Below, piece after piece: positions 35,628 through 44,999 of a stretch of DNA of 64,000 bases. Position 1 is the first letter of the stretch. Each line of letters begins with the position of its first letter. Both the position numbers and the translations under genes were made by a program. The notes under the pieces are model-generated. The model did not search any database. It saw nothing but the letters and a program-made list of their open reading frames with translations, and was not told the origin of the DNA. The stretch comes from Rikenellaceae bacterium (GTDB lineage: Bacteria > Bacteroidota > Bacteroidia > Bacteroidales > UBA932): the NCBI GenBank assembly GCA_900771005.1, contig CAAGMI010000019.1, positions 12,837 through 76,836 on the forward strand, written 5' to 3'.

Positions 35628-36269
35628 ATGCGCAGCAAGACGGCGGTTCTGTTTCTGACATTCCTGTGCGCTTTCAATCTGAATGCGCAGGAAGCCGCTC
35701 CTGTGATAATCAACGAAGGCGGTTATCCTGAAACGTACCTGCAATACGTCCCTGCTGCAATGGATCTTGGTCTTGGCTTTGCCGGAGCCAGTTGCAGACA
35801 CAATTTCATGGACAGGTTCGTGATGGGTTCCATGGCATTCATTTCCGAGACATTGCTCGTCAACGGACTCAAGTTGGCTGTGAAGGAAGTGCGTCCTGAC
35901 GGTACTGCTGACAATTCGATGCCTTCGGGACATACGGCTACCGCTTTTACGGGAGCGGAACTTACCAGGATGGAATACGGTTGGGGATGGGGAGCAGGCG
36001 CGTATGGAGTGGCGACGGCAACCGGTGTGCTGAGGGTAGCACACAACCGTCACTGGTGGTGGGACGCCGTGGCTGGAGCCGGGATCGGAATCCTTTCGGC
36101 CCATATAGCGGGGTGGCTGATGCCTTCCGTCCAGAATCTTCTGGATGACTGGGGCGTGTACTCATTCTTCGGGACATCCAGATCCCCTGAACTCGACAAT
36201 CTGTCGGTGTCAGCTGTCGCTGACCCCATAACTGGCACGTACGGTGCCTCCCTGGCTTATAGATTCTGA
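35628..36269 (+). CDS. PAP2-family phosphatase, exported
   Basis: A 213-residue protein with a signal peptide (ending about residue 20, AFNLNAQ). The PAP2 motifs are VKEVRP (KxxxxxxRP-like), MPSGHTATAF and RVAHNRHWWWDAVAGAG, with the catalytic His pair intact. In Bacteroidota such enzymes dephosphorylate lipid A, undecaprenyl diphosphate or phosphatidyl-glycerophosphate; which one applies here is unknown. It follows rfbB after 6 bases and overlaps the DAHP synthase start by one base. Confidence 0.85.
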   Translation: MRSKTAVLFLTFLCAFNLNAQEAAPVIINEGGYPETYLQYVPAAMDLGLGFAGASCRHNFMDRFVMGSMAFISETLLVNGLKLAVKEVRPDGTADNSMPSGHTATAFTGAELTRMEYGWGWGAGAYGVATATGVLRVAHNRHWWWDAVAGAGIGILSAHIAGWLMPSVQNLLDDWGVYSFFGTSRSPELDNLSVSAVADPITGTYGASLAYRF

Positions 36270-37315
36270 TGCAGATGAAAAAGAAGATACAGCTCATAGC
36301 AGGTCCGTGCAGTGCGGAGTCCAGAAAGCAACTGATTGATACAGCCGCTCTTCTGGAGGCCGGGACTGTGGATTATTTCCGCGCGGGGTTGTGGAAACCC
36401 CGTACTCATCCGGGATGCTTTGAAGGTGTGGGCGAAGAAGGTTTGCCGTGGCTCGTCGAGGTAAGGGACCGCTTCGGGATGAAGATCTGTACCGAAGTCG
36501 CCGGTCCGAAGCACATTGAAGCCTGTCTGAATGCCGATATCGACTTGATGTGGATAGGAGCAAGGACAACTGCGAATCCGTTTATGGTCGAGGAGATCGC
36601 ACAGGCTCTTGCCGGCACGGGAAAGGCTGTGATGGTCAAGAATCCTGTCAATCAGGATGCGGAACTTTGGTGCGGGGCGATAGAGAGGTTGCAGCGTCAC
36701 GGAATAGAGAAGATAGGAATAATCCATAGGGGCTTTTCATCCTTCAAGGATTTGAAATACAGGAATGATCCGCGGTGGCAGACGGCGATAGAAGTCAGGA
36801 GCGCATTTCCTGATCTGCCTTTCCTTTGCGATCCGAGCCATATGAGCGGTGACGTCAGGTACATACCGGAGATATCCCAGAAGGCTATGGATCTGGGTTT
36901 CGACGGCCTTATGGTGGAAGTCCACAACTCTCCCGCAGATGCTAAAAGCGATAACTCCCAGCAACTTACTCCCCAGGAGTTCCAGAGTTTGGTGGACGGT
37001 TTGAGAGTCAGGGAGAATTCAACTGAGGATGTACTTTACAACGAGGCGCTTGAACAGCTGAGAAGCGAAATAGATTCGATAGACGACGAAATAATATCCG
37101 CTCTTTCCAGGAGAATGGCCGTTAGCCGCGAGATCGGTCTGAGAAAGAAAAACAGCAATATCGCTATTATTCAGCCGTCCAGATGGGATGAGGTGATATC
37201 GGACGTATATGCGAAGGGAAGGGAATGCGGTCTTTCCGATGATATGCTGTACAAGATATTCAGCGCCATTCACGAGGCGTCGGTTTCAGAACAAAACAAA
37301 ATCAATGAAAAATGA
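36269..37315 (+). CDS. Bifunctional DAHP synthase-chorismate mutase (type II AroQ)
   Basis: A 348-residue fusion. Residues 1-265 are a class I-beta (KDO8P-like) DAHP synthase: LIAGPCSAES, DLMWIGARTTANPF, FLCDPSHMSGD. Residues about 275-348 are an AroQ chorismate mutase (LRSEIDSIDDEIISALSRRM, ISREIGLRKK). DAHP synthase makes the first shikimate-pathway intermediate from PEP and erythrose 4-phosphate; the mutase leads to prephenate, so one polypeptide may be regulated by tyrosine or phenylalanine. This order is common in Bacteroidota. Overlaps the next gene by 4 bases. Confidence 0.92.
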   Translation: MQMKKKIQLIAGPCSAESRKQLIDTAALLEAGTVDYFRAGLWKPRTHPGCFEGVGEEGLPWLVEVRDRFGMKICTEVAGPKHIEACLNADIDLMWIGARTTANPFMVEEIAQALAGTGKAVMVKNPVNQDAELWCGAIERLQRHGIEKIGIIHRGFSSFKDLKYRNDPRWQTAIEVRSAFPDLPFLCDPSHMSGDVRYIPEISQKAMDLGFDGLMVEVHNSPADAKSDNSQQLTPQEFQSLVDGLRVRENSTEDVLYNEALEQLRSEIDSIDDEIISALSRRMAVSREIGLRKKNSNIAIIQPSRWDEVISDVYAKGRECGLSDDMLYKIFSAIHEASVSEQNKINEK

Positions 37316-38682
37316 TAGCCAGTAACAGATCAGAATTGGTGGATTATTGCCTGAAAAACAAGGTTGAAGTGCTTAATTTCCACTATTGCGGATGGGACGG
37401 TCGTCTCAAGACACTTAATTTCGTCCTTCGCGGAAAGGAGCATCTTGAAAATATTCTGGAGGCGGGCGAGCGTGTGGATGGCAGCAGCCTTTTCCCTTTC
37501 ATAGAGGCCGGGAAGAGCGATCTCTACGTTGTGCCCAGGTACAGGACCGCATTCAGGAACCCTCTTGAGGAAGTTCCCACTGTGGATGTTCTCTGCTCTT
37601 TCTTCAACAGGGACGGAGAACCGTTTGAAAGTTCAAGCCAGTATATACTCAGTAAGGCTTCCAAGGCCCTGACTGACCGTACCGGACTGAAAATGCAGAC
37701 TATGGGTGAACTGGAGTATTATGTCATCGCTCCGGAAGGCCCTCTTTATCCTGTCGCGGACCAGAGGGGCTATCACGAAAGCGCACCTTTCAACAAGTTC
37801 ACGGCTCTCCGCGTAGAAGCCATGCGTATGATAACGGCTGTCGGCGGTGAGGTCAAGTACGGACATTCAGAGGTTGGTAATTTCACCAAGGACGGTCTTG
37901 TATATGAACAGAATGAGATTGAATTTACCCCTACCGACATAGAGAGCGCGGCTGACCAGCTGGTGATTGCCAAATGGATAATGCAGCAGCTTGCATACAG
38001 GTACGGAGTGACCATCACCTTCGACCCGAAGCTCGCCGCAGGTAAAGCCGGATCTGGAATGCACGTTCACTGCAAGTTCACGAAGAACGGAAAGAGCGTC
38101 ATGGCCAGAGGCGGAGAACTGACCGATATAGCGAAGAAAGCCATCGCCGGCTTTATGGAAGCCGGTACGTCGCTTCCTGCCTGGGGAAATCCGAGCCGTA
38201 ATTCATTTGAACGTCTTGTCCCTAATCAGGAGGCTCCTACCAGTCTGTGCTGGTCATACTCGAACCGTTCCGCTCTTGTACGCGTGCCGCTCGGATGGAT
38301 CAACAGGGAGGATATGGCAGCAAAGGCGAATCCGGGGGAGAAGGTTCTCGGAAAGGATTTTTCTTCAAAACAGACTTTTGAATGGCGTGCATCCGATGCG
38401 ACCGCGGACATTTATCTGTTGATGGCCGCACTCTGTTGTGCCGCGAAATATGGCCTGGTGTCACAGGATTCACTGAAGACGGCGGAAAGAACTTATGTGG
38501 GGCTTGGAGTGAACATACACGCTAAAGACAATGCCGCTATCAAGGATTCTCTCGAACAGCTTCCCGCTTCCTGTGCAATGTCTGCTGAGGAACTTCAGAA
38601 AGACCGCAGCATTTACTCTGGGGACGGCGTATTCCCTGACGCTCTCATAGACTATTATATAAAGTATCTGAAGAGTATTTAA
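37312..38682 (+). CDS. Glutamine synthetase family protein (GlnA-type)
   Basis: A 456-residue member of the type I GS fold, with RVDGSSLFPF, GELEYYVIAP, the NEIEF glutamate, GSGMHVH and the signature SFERLVPNQEAPTSLCWSYS, then NRSALVRVPLG. The C-terminal Glu-Arg pair sits in FEWRASDATADIY. Core ligands look intact, so ammonia ligation to glutamate or to another gamma-carboxylate is plausible. The ATGA overlap with DAHP synthase-chorismate mutase ties it to aromatic amino acid synthesis or nitrogen supply. Members of this subgroup could act on other substrates; substrate not proven. Confidence 0.85.
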   Translation: MIASNRSELVDYCLKNKVEVLNFHYCGWDGRLKTLNFVLRGKEHLENILEAGERVDGSSLFPFIEAGKSDLYVVPRYRTAFRNPLEEVPTVDVLCSFFNRDGEPFESSSQYILSKASKALTDRTGLKMQTMGELEYYVIAPEGPLYPVADQRGYHESAPFNKFTALRVEAMRMITAVGGEVKYGHSEVGNFTKDGLVYEQNEIEFTPTDIESAADQLVIAKWIMQQLAYRYGVTITFDPKLAAGKAGSGMHVHCKFTKNGKSVMARGGELTDIAKKAIAGFMEAGTSLPAWGNPSRNSFERLVPNQEAPTSLCWSYSNRSALVRVPLGWINREDMAAKANPGEKVLGKDFSSKQTFEWRASDATADIYLLMAALCCAAKYGLVSQDSLKTAERTYVGLGVNIHAKDNAAIKDSLEQLPASCAMSAEELQKDRSIYSGDGVFPDALIDYYIKYLKSI

Positions 38683-38753
38683 CTATTGAAATCGCTAATA
38701 GTAGAAATTGGAAATAAGTATTGACGGCCAATAGCAGACTGTAAATACGGTAC

Positions 38754-38797
38754 TACATTTGCCTTGCCGGACGTTTGTCCCGGCAAGGTTATTTTTT
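38754..38797 (+). terminator. Terminator-like hairpin overlapping a -7 box, glutamine-synthetase/lipocalin gap
   Basis: TACATTTG at 38754-38761 is a -7 box match. Immediately after it, CCTTGCCGG (38762-38770) pairs with CCGGCAAGG (38780-38788), loop of 9, then TTATTTTTT to 38797. It may be the terminator of the upstream aromatic operon, or an attenuator in the lipocalin leader if the box is used. Confidence 0.6.
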
Positions 38798-38818
38798 AAT
38801 GAAAAAATGTGTAAAACT

Positions 38819-39379
38819 ATGAAACAACTTTTAGCAATGATGCTGGCAGGCTTGACTTTCCCTGCAGTAGTGTTCGCATCGGATGATGAACGCGAACTGG
38901 ACAACACTCCCGTTTATTCCCTTGATCTGGGAAGGTATCTTGGCAAATGGTATGAGATAGCCCGTATCGACCATTTCTTCGAGAAAGGCATGACCAATAC
39001 CACAGCCGTGTACACACTCAATGAAGACGGTACCGTTAAGGTGACCAACTCCGGGTGGAAAAAGGGAAGCTTCAAGGTTTCCGAGGGAAAGGCGAAACAG
39101 CCTTCACCTCTGGACAGGCCGGCCCATCTCCGGGTTTCTTTCTTCGGGCCGTTCTATTCCGACTACCGTGTGATGATGGTTGACCTCGACTATCAGTATG
39201 CCCTTGTGGGCTCAGGGGACGAGGATTACCTGTGGATACTGTGCAGGGAACCTGAAATCGATCCCGTCGTAAGGGATTTCATTCTTCTGGAGGCCGGCAG
39301 GAGAGGATATGACTTGGATAGGCTCCATTGGGTGGATCAGAGTGAAAACATAGCTGAATTGAACAGGATCAGGCAATAA
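38819..39379 (+). CDS. Lipocalin family protein, Blc-like, exported
   Basis: A 186-residue protein with a signal peptide (MKQLLAMMLAGLTFPAVVFA) and the lipocalin signatures GKWYEIARIDHFFEKG at the first strand, SGWKKGSFKVSEGKAK and SGDEDYLWILCREP. Bacterial lipocalins bind fatty acids or lysophospholipids in the envelope. The ATG at 38819 gives a clean signal peptide; another in frame at 38807 adds four residues. Upstream lies the terminator-like hairpin at 38762-38797. Confidence 0.85.
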   Translation: MKQLLAMMLAGLTFPAVVFASDDERELDNTPVYSLDLGRYLGKWYEIARIDHFFEKGMTNTTAVYTLNEDGTVKVTNSGWKKGSFKVSEGKAKQPSPLDRPAHLRVSFFGPFYSDYRVMMVDLDYQYALVGSGDEDYLWILCREPEIDPVVRDFILLEAGRRGYDLDRLHWVDQSENIAELNRIRQ

Positions 39380-39387
39380 CTTTTTAT

Positions 39388-39395
39388 TATATTTG
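39388..39395 (+). promoter_or_regulatory. -7 promoter box TATATTTG, LysR gene
   Basis: A TAnnTTTG match 6 bases before the ATG at 39402. Confidence 0.55.
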
Positions 39396-39401
39396 CCTTA
39401 T

Positions 39402-40292
39402 ATGGAACTCAGACAATTGAAGTACTTTCTTTCAGTTGCGCGCACCCTCAGTTTTTCTGAGGCTGCGCGTCAGCTGTATGTAACCCAGGGGACACTGTCC
39501 CAGCAGATAATGCAGCTTGAAGACGAACTTGGCTCGAAACTGTTTGTCCGGACCTCTCATAAGGTGACTCTGACCGAGCCGGGAATGATCCTTTTGCCTT
39601 TGGCTAAGAGCATACTTCAGCAGGTAGATCAGTGCAAACTTCAACTGAGTGATCTGAGGAAGGCACAGGTGGGCGAACTTCACATCGGCATGACATACTC
39701 CTTCAGCGACCTGCTGACTGATACGGTCAGGGATTTCCTCAAGACCTATCCGGGGGTAAGCCTTAAAATATCATACAAGACAGCTTCCGAACTTTATCAG
39801 ATGCTCGTAAAAGGAGAATTGGATGTAATCCTGGCATTCAAACCGGTCGTTCCTCACAAGGATCTTGTATCGGAAGTCCTGTTCAACTTTGACCTTTGTG
39901 CCGTAATGCGCAAGGACCATCCTCTTGCGACCAATAAAATGCTTTCCGTTGAGAATCTGAAAGGATACAATATGGCCCTTCCAGGGAGTGGACTGCAGGC
40001 CAGAAAGACCTTCGAGAAGTTTAACAACATAGATACAAGTGGACTGAACGTGCGTGTGGAACTTAATGACCCTAATGTGATAATGGACCTGGTCCAGAGT
40101 TCCAACCTGGTTACCATCCTGTCTTCGCTTGCGGCACTCTACAGACCTGATCTTGCGGCTGTTCCTCTTGAGGGATATGTCGGGAAGATGGAAGGATGCG
40201 TCCACTGGCTGAAAGGCGCGTACCATAAGAAGAGCGCCGAAGCGTTCATTGAAATGGTCAGGGGCTCAGCCGCTATCAGAAAATTATTGTAA
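39402..40292 (+). CDS. LysR-type transcriptional regulator
   Basis: A 296-residue protein with the N-terminal winged helix (MELRQLKYFLSVARTLSFSE, AARQLYVTQGTLSQQIMQLE) and a C-terminal periplasmic-binding-like effector domain (from about residue 95). This N-terminal motif set is that of the OxyR/CynR-like branch, but no redox Cys pair is evident. The target is unknown; the neighbours are a lipocalin gene and the phosphate transport pair. LTTR operons are often divergent, which is not the case here. The start is the ATG at 39402; a TTG three codons earlier falls in the promoter box. Confidence 0.9.
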   Translation: MELRQLKYFLSVARTLSFSEAARQLYVTQGTLSQQIMQLEDELGSKLFVRTSHKVTLTEPGMILLPLAKSILQQVDQCKLQLSDLRKAQVGELHIGMTYSFSDLLTDTVRDFLKTYPGVSLKISYKTASELYQMLVKGELDVILAFKPVVPHKDLVSEVLFNFDLCAVMRKDHPLATNKMLSVENLKGYNMALPGSGLQARKTFEKFNNIDTSGLNVRVELNDPNVIMDLVQSSNLVTILSSLAALYRPDLAAVPLEGYVGKMEGCVHWLKGAYHKKSAEAFIEMVRGSAAIRKLL

Positions 40293-40308
40293 AAACCGGG
40301 AAATGAAT

Positions 40309-40316
40309 TAAATTTG
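40309..40316 (+). promoter_or_regulatory. -7 promoter box TAAATTTG, DUF47-pit
   Basis: A TAnnTTTG match 8 bases before the DUF47 ATG. Confidence 0.55.
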
Positions 40317-40324
40317 CCGTAGTT

Positions 40325-40975
40325 ATGAAACTGGACAATATTCTGCAACTCTTTGTGGTGAAGGAGAAGAAGTTCTTCCCTCTTTTCAGTGACTCGGCAA
40401 AAAATATCCTCAAGGCGGCTGACCTTCTTCTGCAGCAGGCCAAGGAGGAGGATCATGACAAGCGTATCGTGTTCGCGCATCGTATCAAGGAATGCGAGAC
40501 GGCAGGGGACACCATTACAGACAAGATCATAGACGAACTCCTCGACTCATACGTGACTCCTTTCGACAGGGACGATATCCACGAACTGGCTGAGTCTATG
40601 GACACTTTCCTTGACTGCATCAGGGATTCTTCGAAAAAGATTTCAATCTATCAGCCGAAAGCTGCCAGCCACAAGTTGATAGAGATTGCCGAATACATCA
40701 GGAAGGATGCTGAAATCCTTGTCGAGATTACCGACCGCTTCGACAATGCCCGCAAACTTGTCAAGGAGCTTGATGCCCTGTGTGACGATATCAAGGAAAC
40801 AGAGCATACTGTGGATGATATTTACGAGAGCTATATGAGCAACCTTTTCTCTCAGGAGCAGGACGCCATCGAGCTTGTCAAGAAAAAGAATATCGCACAG
40901 GCGCTCGAGGATACCTCTGACGTCGCCAAATCACTTTCAAATACAATCCGTAGCATAGTCGTAAAACTGGGATAA
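40325..40975 (+). CDS. DUF47 family PhoU-like protein, phosphate transport accessory
   Basis: A 216-residue all-helical protein (MKLDNILQLFVVKEKKFFPL, repeated ADLLLQQAKEED and TDKIIDELLDSYVTPFDRDD). DUF47 proteins resemble PhoU and are usually encoded directly before Pit transporters, which they are thought to control. The stop overlaps the pit ATG by one base (ATAATGG), so the two are translated together. Confidence 0.9.
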   Translation: MKLDNILQLFVVKEKKFFPLFSDSAKNILKAADLLLQQAKEEDHDKRIVFAHRIKECETAGDTITDKIIDELLDSYVTPFDRDDIHELAESMDTFLDCIRDSSKKISIYQPKAASHKLIEIAEYIRKDAEILVEITDRFDNARKLVKELDALCDDIKETEHTVDDIYESYMSNLFSQEQDAIELVKKKNIAQALEDTSDVAKSLSNTIRSIVVKLG

Positions 40976-42042
40976 TGGTTACGGTCGTTCTAATCACGAT
41001 GCTCATCGCCCTGCTGTTCAATTTCACGAACGGTATGAACGATGCAGCCAACTGTATCGCCTCCGTGATAGCGACGAAGGCGCTTCCTCCAAAGGCGGCT
41101 GTAGCCTGGGCTGCATTCTGGCAGATCATGGCCCTGTTCGTATTTGACATGACAGTGGCTTCCACAATGGGCAAGGGTATAGTCGATGAGAACTGCATAG
41201 ACGTGTATCTCATCCTTGCCGCCCTTCTCGGTTCCGTGCTCTGGATATTCGTCTGCACGAAGTTCGGCCTGCCAATATCTGCGTCCCATGCACTTGTAGG
41301 AGGGCTGATTGGCCCTGTCTGGTTCGTTTACGGATCACAATATCTGATTCATTCCGGCATCGCAATCATAGTTGCGTTCATAGTGATTTCCCCTCTGCTC
41401 GGCACTGTGCTGGGATTCCTTATGAACTGCCTGTTCATGCTGATATTCAGGAACGCCAAGGCCAGAAAGGTAGACCATTCTTTCCGCAAGCTTCAATTGG
41501 TCTCATCCGCTGCATTCTCTCTGGGGTTCGGAGGCAATGACGGGCAGAAGACCATGGGTGTGATAGCCATACTTCTGGCATCGGCATTCGCTGCCGAGCC
41601 GGACAATGCCATAATGAAACTGCTTTATGGGAACGGCTTCCTTGCTGCCGGTGGAGACGGATTCTTTGTTCCTATGTGGCTCAAGTTCACCTGCTACGGT
41701 CTCATAGCTCTGGGTACAATAACTGGAGGGTGGAAAGTTATCCGTACACTTGGTGACGGCCTGAGTAAGCTGTATCCCGTGCAGGGATTCTGCGCCGAGG
41801 CCTCAGGGGCGATCACTTTGATAATCACGGCTCTTTTCGGAATACCGGTAAGTACCACGCATACCATTACGGGTTCCATTATCGGAACCGGTCTCACGCG
41901 TGGCGTCAAGAGCGTCAAATGGCTCACTGCCAAAAATATAGTCTGGGCTTGGGTGTTCACGATCCCTTGCGTGATCGTGGTTTCAGGACTCATCTATCTT
42001 GCTATGGTACACTGGATCGGTGTGCCTGTGAAGTCCCTTTAG
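40975..42042 (+). CDS. pit: Low-affinity inorganic phosphate transporter, Pit family
   Basis: A 355-residue inner-membrane protein with about 10 helices. The two PHO4 signatures are NFTNGMNDAANCIA near the N-terminus and GFGGNDGQKTMGVIA in the second half, the inverted repeat arrangement of Pit. It imports phosphate as a metal-phosphate complex, driven by proton or sodium. Translationally coupled to DUF47. Convergent, with a 4-base overlap, with the amidase gene. Confidence 0.93.
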   Translation: MVTVVLITMLIALLFNFTNGMNDAANCIASVIATKALPPKAAVAWAAFWQIMALFVFDMTVASTMGKGIVDENCIDVYLILAALLGSVLWIFVCTKFGLPISASHALVGGLIGPVWFVYGSQYLIHSGIAIIVAFIVISPLLGTVLGFLMNCLFMLIFRNAKARKVDHSFRKLQLVSSAAFSLGFGGNDGQKTMGVIAILLASAFAAEPDNAIMKLLYGNGFLAAGGDGFFVPMWLKFTCYGLIALGTITGGWKVIRTLGDGLSKLYPVQGFCAEASGAITLIITALFGIPVSTTHTITGSIIGTGLTRGVKSVKWLTAKNIVWAWVFTIPCVIVVSGLIYLAMVHWIGVPVKSL

Positions 42043-44999
42043 AATAACTCCAGTGTCCTGGAGATCAGTGCTTCCCTGGCCTCGTTTGACTTGAGGACCT
42101 CGATAGGGAAGCCGAATGATGCCACCTTATAACCTTCTCCTTCGAACAGTACGGCTGCAGGGGTGAGCGTGCGGTCATACCTGATGAGCACGGAACCGTT
42201 ATCATCCGCAGGCTTGATGCCGTCGGGACATTCGACGCTGTAGAACTGTTCGTTAGGGGAGTTGAAGAACTCTTCTGTGTCTGTCAGACCCATTTCTGGG
42301 GCAGGCGCGATCCTGCCGCTTCCCGTGCCTCTGTTGGTGACCCAACTGTAGCCGAGCACAGACTTGCAGAATTCCTGAGCCTGTGAACTGTATTCTTCAT
42401 CCGAAGGAAGGTCGTAAACGCTGGACCAGGCATCGGTTGCAATGTAAGCTCCTGAGATTATGATGTTGGATCCCTGTACCGTGGCCTTTCTGACTGCATT
42501 CTGAAGGCCGGTAGGGAAGACGCCGTATCTGGTTGGAACGTTCTTTCCCACGTCAGTTGTGACCTGCTTGCCGCATATGATGTCGATGACCCATGGAGCC
42601 ATATCCTCGGCCGCTATGTCACTCTTGTCATAGATGCTGCTGAATGCGGATGCGCTCATGGAGCAGAAAGGATGCCCGAGTGAGAGCATTATGCTCCCGT
42701 GGATATATGGGTAGTCGAAAGTGTTTCCGGCTATGATCTCTCCCGCACGGTCGTCATCGGTGGCTCCGAATCCGGGGGCATCGTCCGATACCCATTCCAG
42801 ATTCCTCCTGTTCTCGTAATTTTCCCCGATATAGCTTATGTCATTGATATAAGGCACTCCGCTGTCCACTCTGGCGTCAAATCCGGCTACGTTGTCCGAA
42901 TGGTACCAGTAAGGGGCCGAAACTCGTGTAAAGTTGTTGACTATCAGTACCGGCTTGCTTCTGACATCGGAAGGTTTACCCAAAGAAAGTATTTCGGAAG
43001 GGAAACTCCTGCCGCCTTCGTTGAATGCAACCACCTTGTATGAATAGATATGTCCGGGTTCTACCGGCAGGTCGATATGATTTGATTCAGTCTGCCTGCC
43101 ATTGTCAAACGGACCGTCATCAACCCTTGTGTACACGATATATCCGGTCGCGCCTGCCGTAGGCTCCTTGCCGTCCGGAGTCTCTTCCCAGCTTAGGTGA
43201 GCCTTTCCGTCTTTTGTGAAACTTGTCGCGAAATCATGCACCGGAAGGGGCTGTACAACATATGAAGTATTGTAGAAATCGGCCAGGAATTTCAGTATTC
43301 CCTTATATACTGCGCGGCTGACCTCGAAACGGAACGCCGGGTCCTGACCGTATCTCATGTCTTCGAAATTCTGATGGCTGAGAAGCTCCAGAATCATTGC
43401 CGGCACTCCGCTTGTGCGGGATTCGCTGTATGATCGGTTCCAGAGCATTCTGCGGTTCCATTCGGGATTGAAATCCTCCCTTATATCAGAGCATACCTGA
43501 TCCTGTACATATTCCGCCAGCAGTCTGCAGGCGTCCCTGTCTCCACCGTTGAGAAGTTTCCTTGAACGGTCCGCCAACAGTGTGTATATTGCCAGCGTGC
43601 CCACTATGCTGTCCTGCCGGGCAGCTCCCGCATCGGAATGGAAGGCGAGCGAGAGATCGAAAGGAATGTCCTTGTCCTTGCGCATCATTTCTGTCCAGGG
43701 ACCGCGGTCCGCATAGTCATTGGTGTAGTCCTTAGGCCATTTCTGAGTAATTTCCGTGCCGACTCCGGCCCAGATCATCCAGTACAGCGCACCTTCCATA
43801 TAACTCGGCATGCCGGATGTGTGCTGCTCCCCGTTTTCAGGTCCGCGGGCGATCTTGCCCATTCCTCCGCCTATCTTGACTGCATCGGCTGAAACTGTCT
43901 CACCCTTCTTTCCTATGTTGTCAAGTGTGACTATTGCGGAACCTTTTCCGAATTCAAAGCTGCCCAGATATATCCAGGTGCCGCCTCCGCGTTTCTGATT
44001 TACCGAGAATTCCGTAGAGCCTCCAAGGTGGTGAACGGTGTAATGCGCTTCCGTGCTGCTGGACGGGAGCGTCTTGTATGAAATATATACGGCGTATTCA
44101 CCCCTTTCCTCTATGTCTGCTGTCCAGCTGGCTGTAGCCGTGGCCTTTCCGCTTGTACAGGATGCCTGTCTTGCACGTCCTGACGTGAAAGGATTGTCTG
44201 TGATGCTGTAGTATTCCTTAGTATCGGCGAATCCCTCTCCGGCATCAGCCCAGGATCCCTGCTCCGAATATGAGCCTGACCTCCTCATAAAGCCTTCCCG
44301 TGTCGTGCTGAATGTCGCGTCCTTGTCCACAATGTATTCCAGCCTGTGCGTGTCCCTTTCCCTCGGTGTCATAACATAGGCTCCTGCATTTTCAAGCATA
44401 GGAATCAGGAACGGCAATACGAAACTCTGGGTGAACATATCCTCGCAGGTGCGGTGCACCTTTGCCCTCTGCCAAAGCCAGGAATCACTTTCCTCGTCAT
44501 AGTATCTTCCGTGACTCTGCCAGAGCGAGATGAACCTGCCGTCCAGACCCTCCCGGTATCTCCTTTCGCCCTCGCGGCGGATGAACGCCCGGTCCCTTCC
44601 CGGATCGTCGACAGCACCCTGATAGCCGGAATTCCTTCCGTCAGAGCCCCTTGACGGTGTGATGAGCTCTTTGAGATTTATGTTCTTTGCGAAAACTTCA
44701 CCGAGCGAATAGCTCGGGTCCATCTTCTTGATTTCCGAATCCAGGAATCCTCTGAACCACTGTACGTTGTCCTGATGCCAGGGGTAGTCGCTGAAGTCCT
44801 GGCTGAAATAGAAATCAAGTGTGTTGCCCCTTTTCAGGACCCTGCTCAGATTGACTTTGGACTTTACCGTAGTTATCCTAGTGAGAAAAACGTCCAACGA
44901 GTCGCAGAATGTATCATACGACTCTACCTTGCGGACGTTCTGGGATAATGCCGAACTGCAGCACAGCAGAAACATTCCCAGTAGGACAATCCTTTTCAT
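42039..44999 (-). CDS. Large exported amidase with golvesin-like insert
   Basis: A 986-residue protein with a signal peptide (ends about residue 19). Residues about 140-560 look like an Amidase_3 (N-acetylmuramoyl-L-alanine amidase) split by an inserted domain. The N-terminal half gives ISLWQSHGRYYD and LENAGAYVMTPRE. The golvesin-type sugar-binding insert (about 255-365) has EYAVYISYKTLPSSSTEAHY and WIYLGSFEFGKG. The C-terminal half gives SLAFHSDAGAARQ and GVPAMILELLSHQNF. Potential zinc residues His, Glu, His, Glu are present. A Fn3-like domain follows (about 625-700) and then an alpha/beta C-terminal domain. Homologues are often named xanthan lyase without proof. Coupled by ATGA overlap to VanZ. 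Confidence 0.75.
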   Translation of the reverse strand: MKRIVLLGMFLLCCSSALSQNVRKVESYDTFCDSLDVFLTRITTVKSKVNLSRVLKRGNTLDFYFSQDFSDYPWHQDNVQWFRGFLDSEIKKMDPSYSLGEVFAKNINLKELITPSRGSDGRNSGYQGAVDDPGRDRAFIRREGERRYREGLDGRFISLWQSHGRYYDEESDSWLWQRAKVHRTCEDMFTQSFVLPFLIPMLENAGAYVMTPRERDTHRLEYIVDKDATFSTTREGFMRRSGSYSEQGSWADAGEGFADTKEYYSITDNPFTSGRARQASCTSGKATATASWTADIEERGEYAVYISYKTLPSSSTEAHYTVHHLGGSTEFSVNQKRGGGTWIYLGSFEFGKGSAIVTLDNIGKKGETVSADAVKIGGGMGKIARGPENGEQHTSGMPSYMEGALYWMIWAGVGTEITQKWPKDYTNDYADRGPWTEMMRKDKDIPFDLSLAFHSDAGAARQDSIVGTLAIYTLLADRSRKLLNGGDRDACRLLAEYVQDQVCSDIREDFNPEWNRRMLWNRSYSESRTSGVPAMILELLSHQNFEDMRYGQDPAFRFEVSRAVYKGILKFLADFYNTSYVVQPLPVHDFATSFTKDGKAHLSWEETPDGKEPTAGATGYIVYTRVDDGPFDNGRQTESNHIDLPVEPGHIYSYKVVAFNEGGRSFPSEILSLGKPSDVRSKPVLIVNNFTRVSAPYWYHSDNVAGFDARVDSGVPYINDISYIGENYENRRNLEWVSDDAPGFGATDDDRAGEIIAGNTFDYPYIHGSIMLSLGHPFCSMSASAFSSIYDKSDIAAEDMAPWVIDIICGKQVTTDVGKNVPTRYGVFPTGLQNAVRKATVQGSNIIISGAYIATDAWSSVYDLPSDEEYSSQAQEFCKSVLGYSWVTNRGTGSGRIAPAPEMGLTDTEEFFNSPNEQFYSVECPDGIKPADDNGSVLIRYDRTLTPAAVLFEGEGYKVASFGFPIEVLKSNEAREALISRTLELF

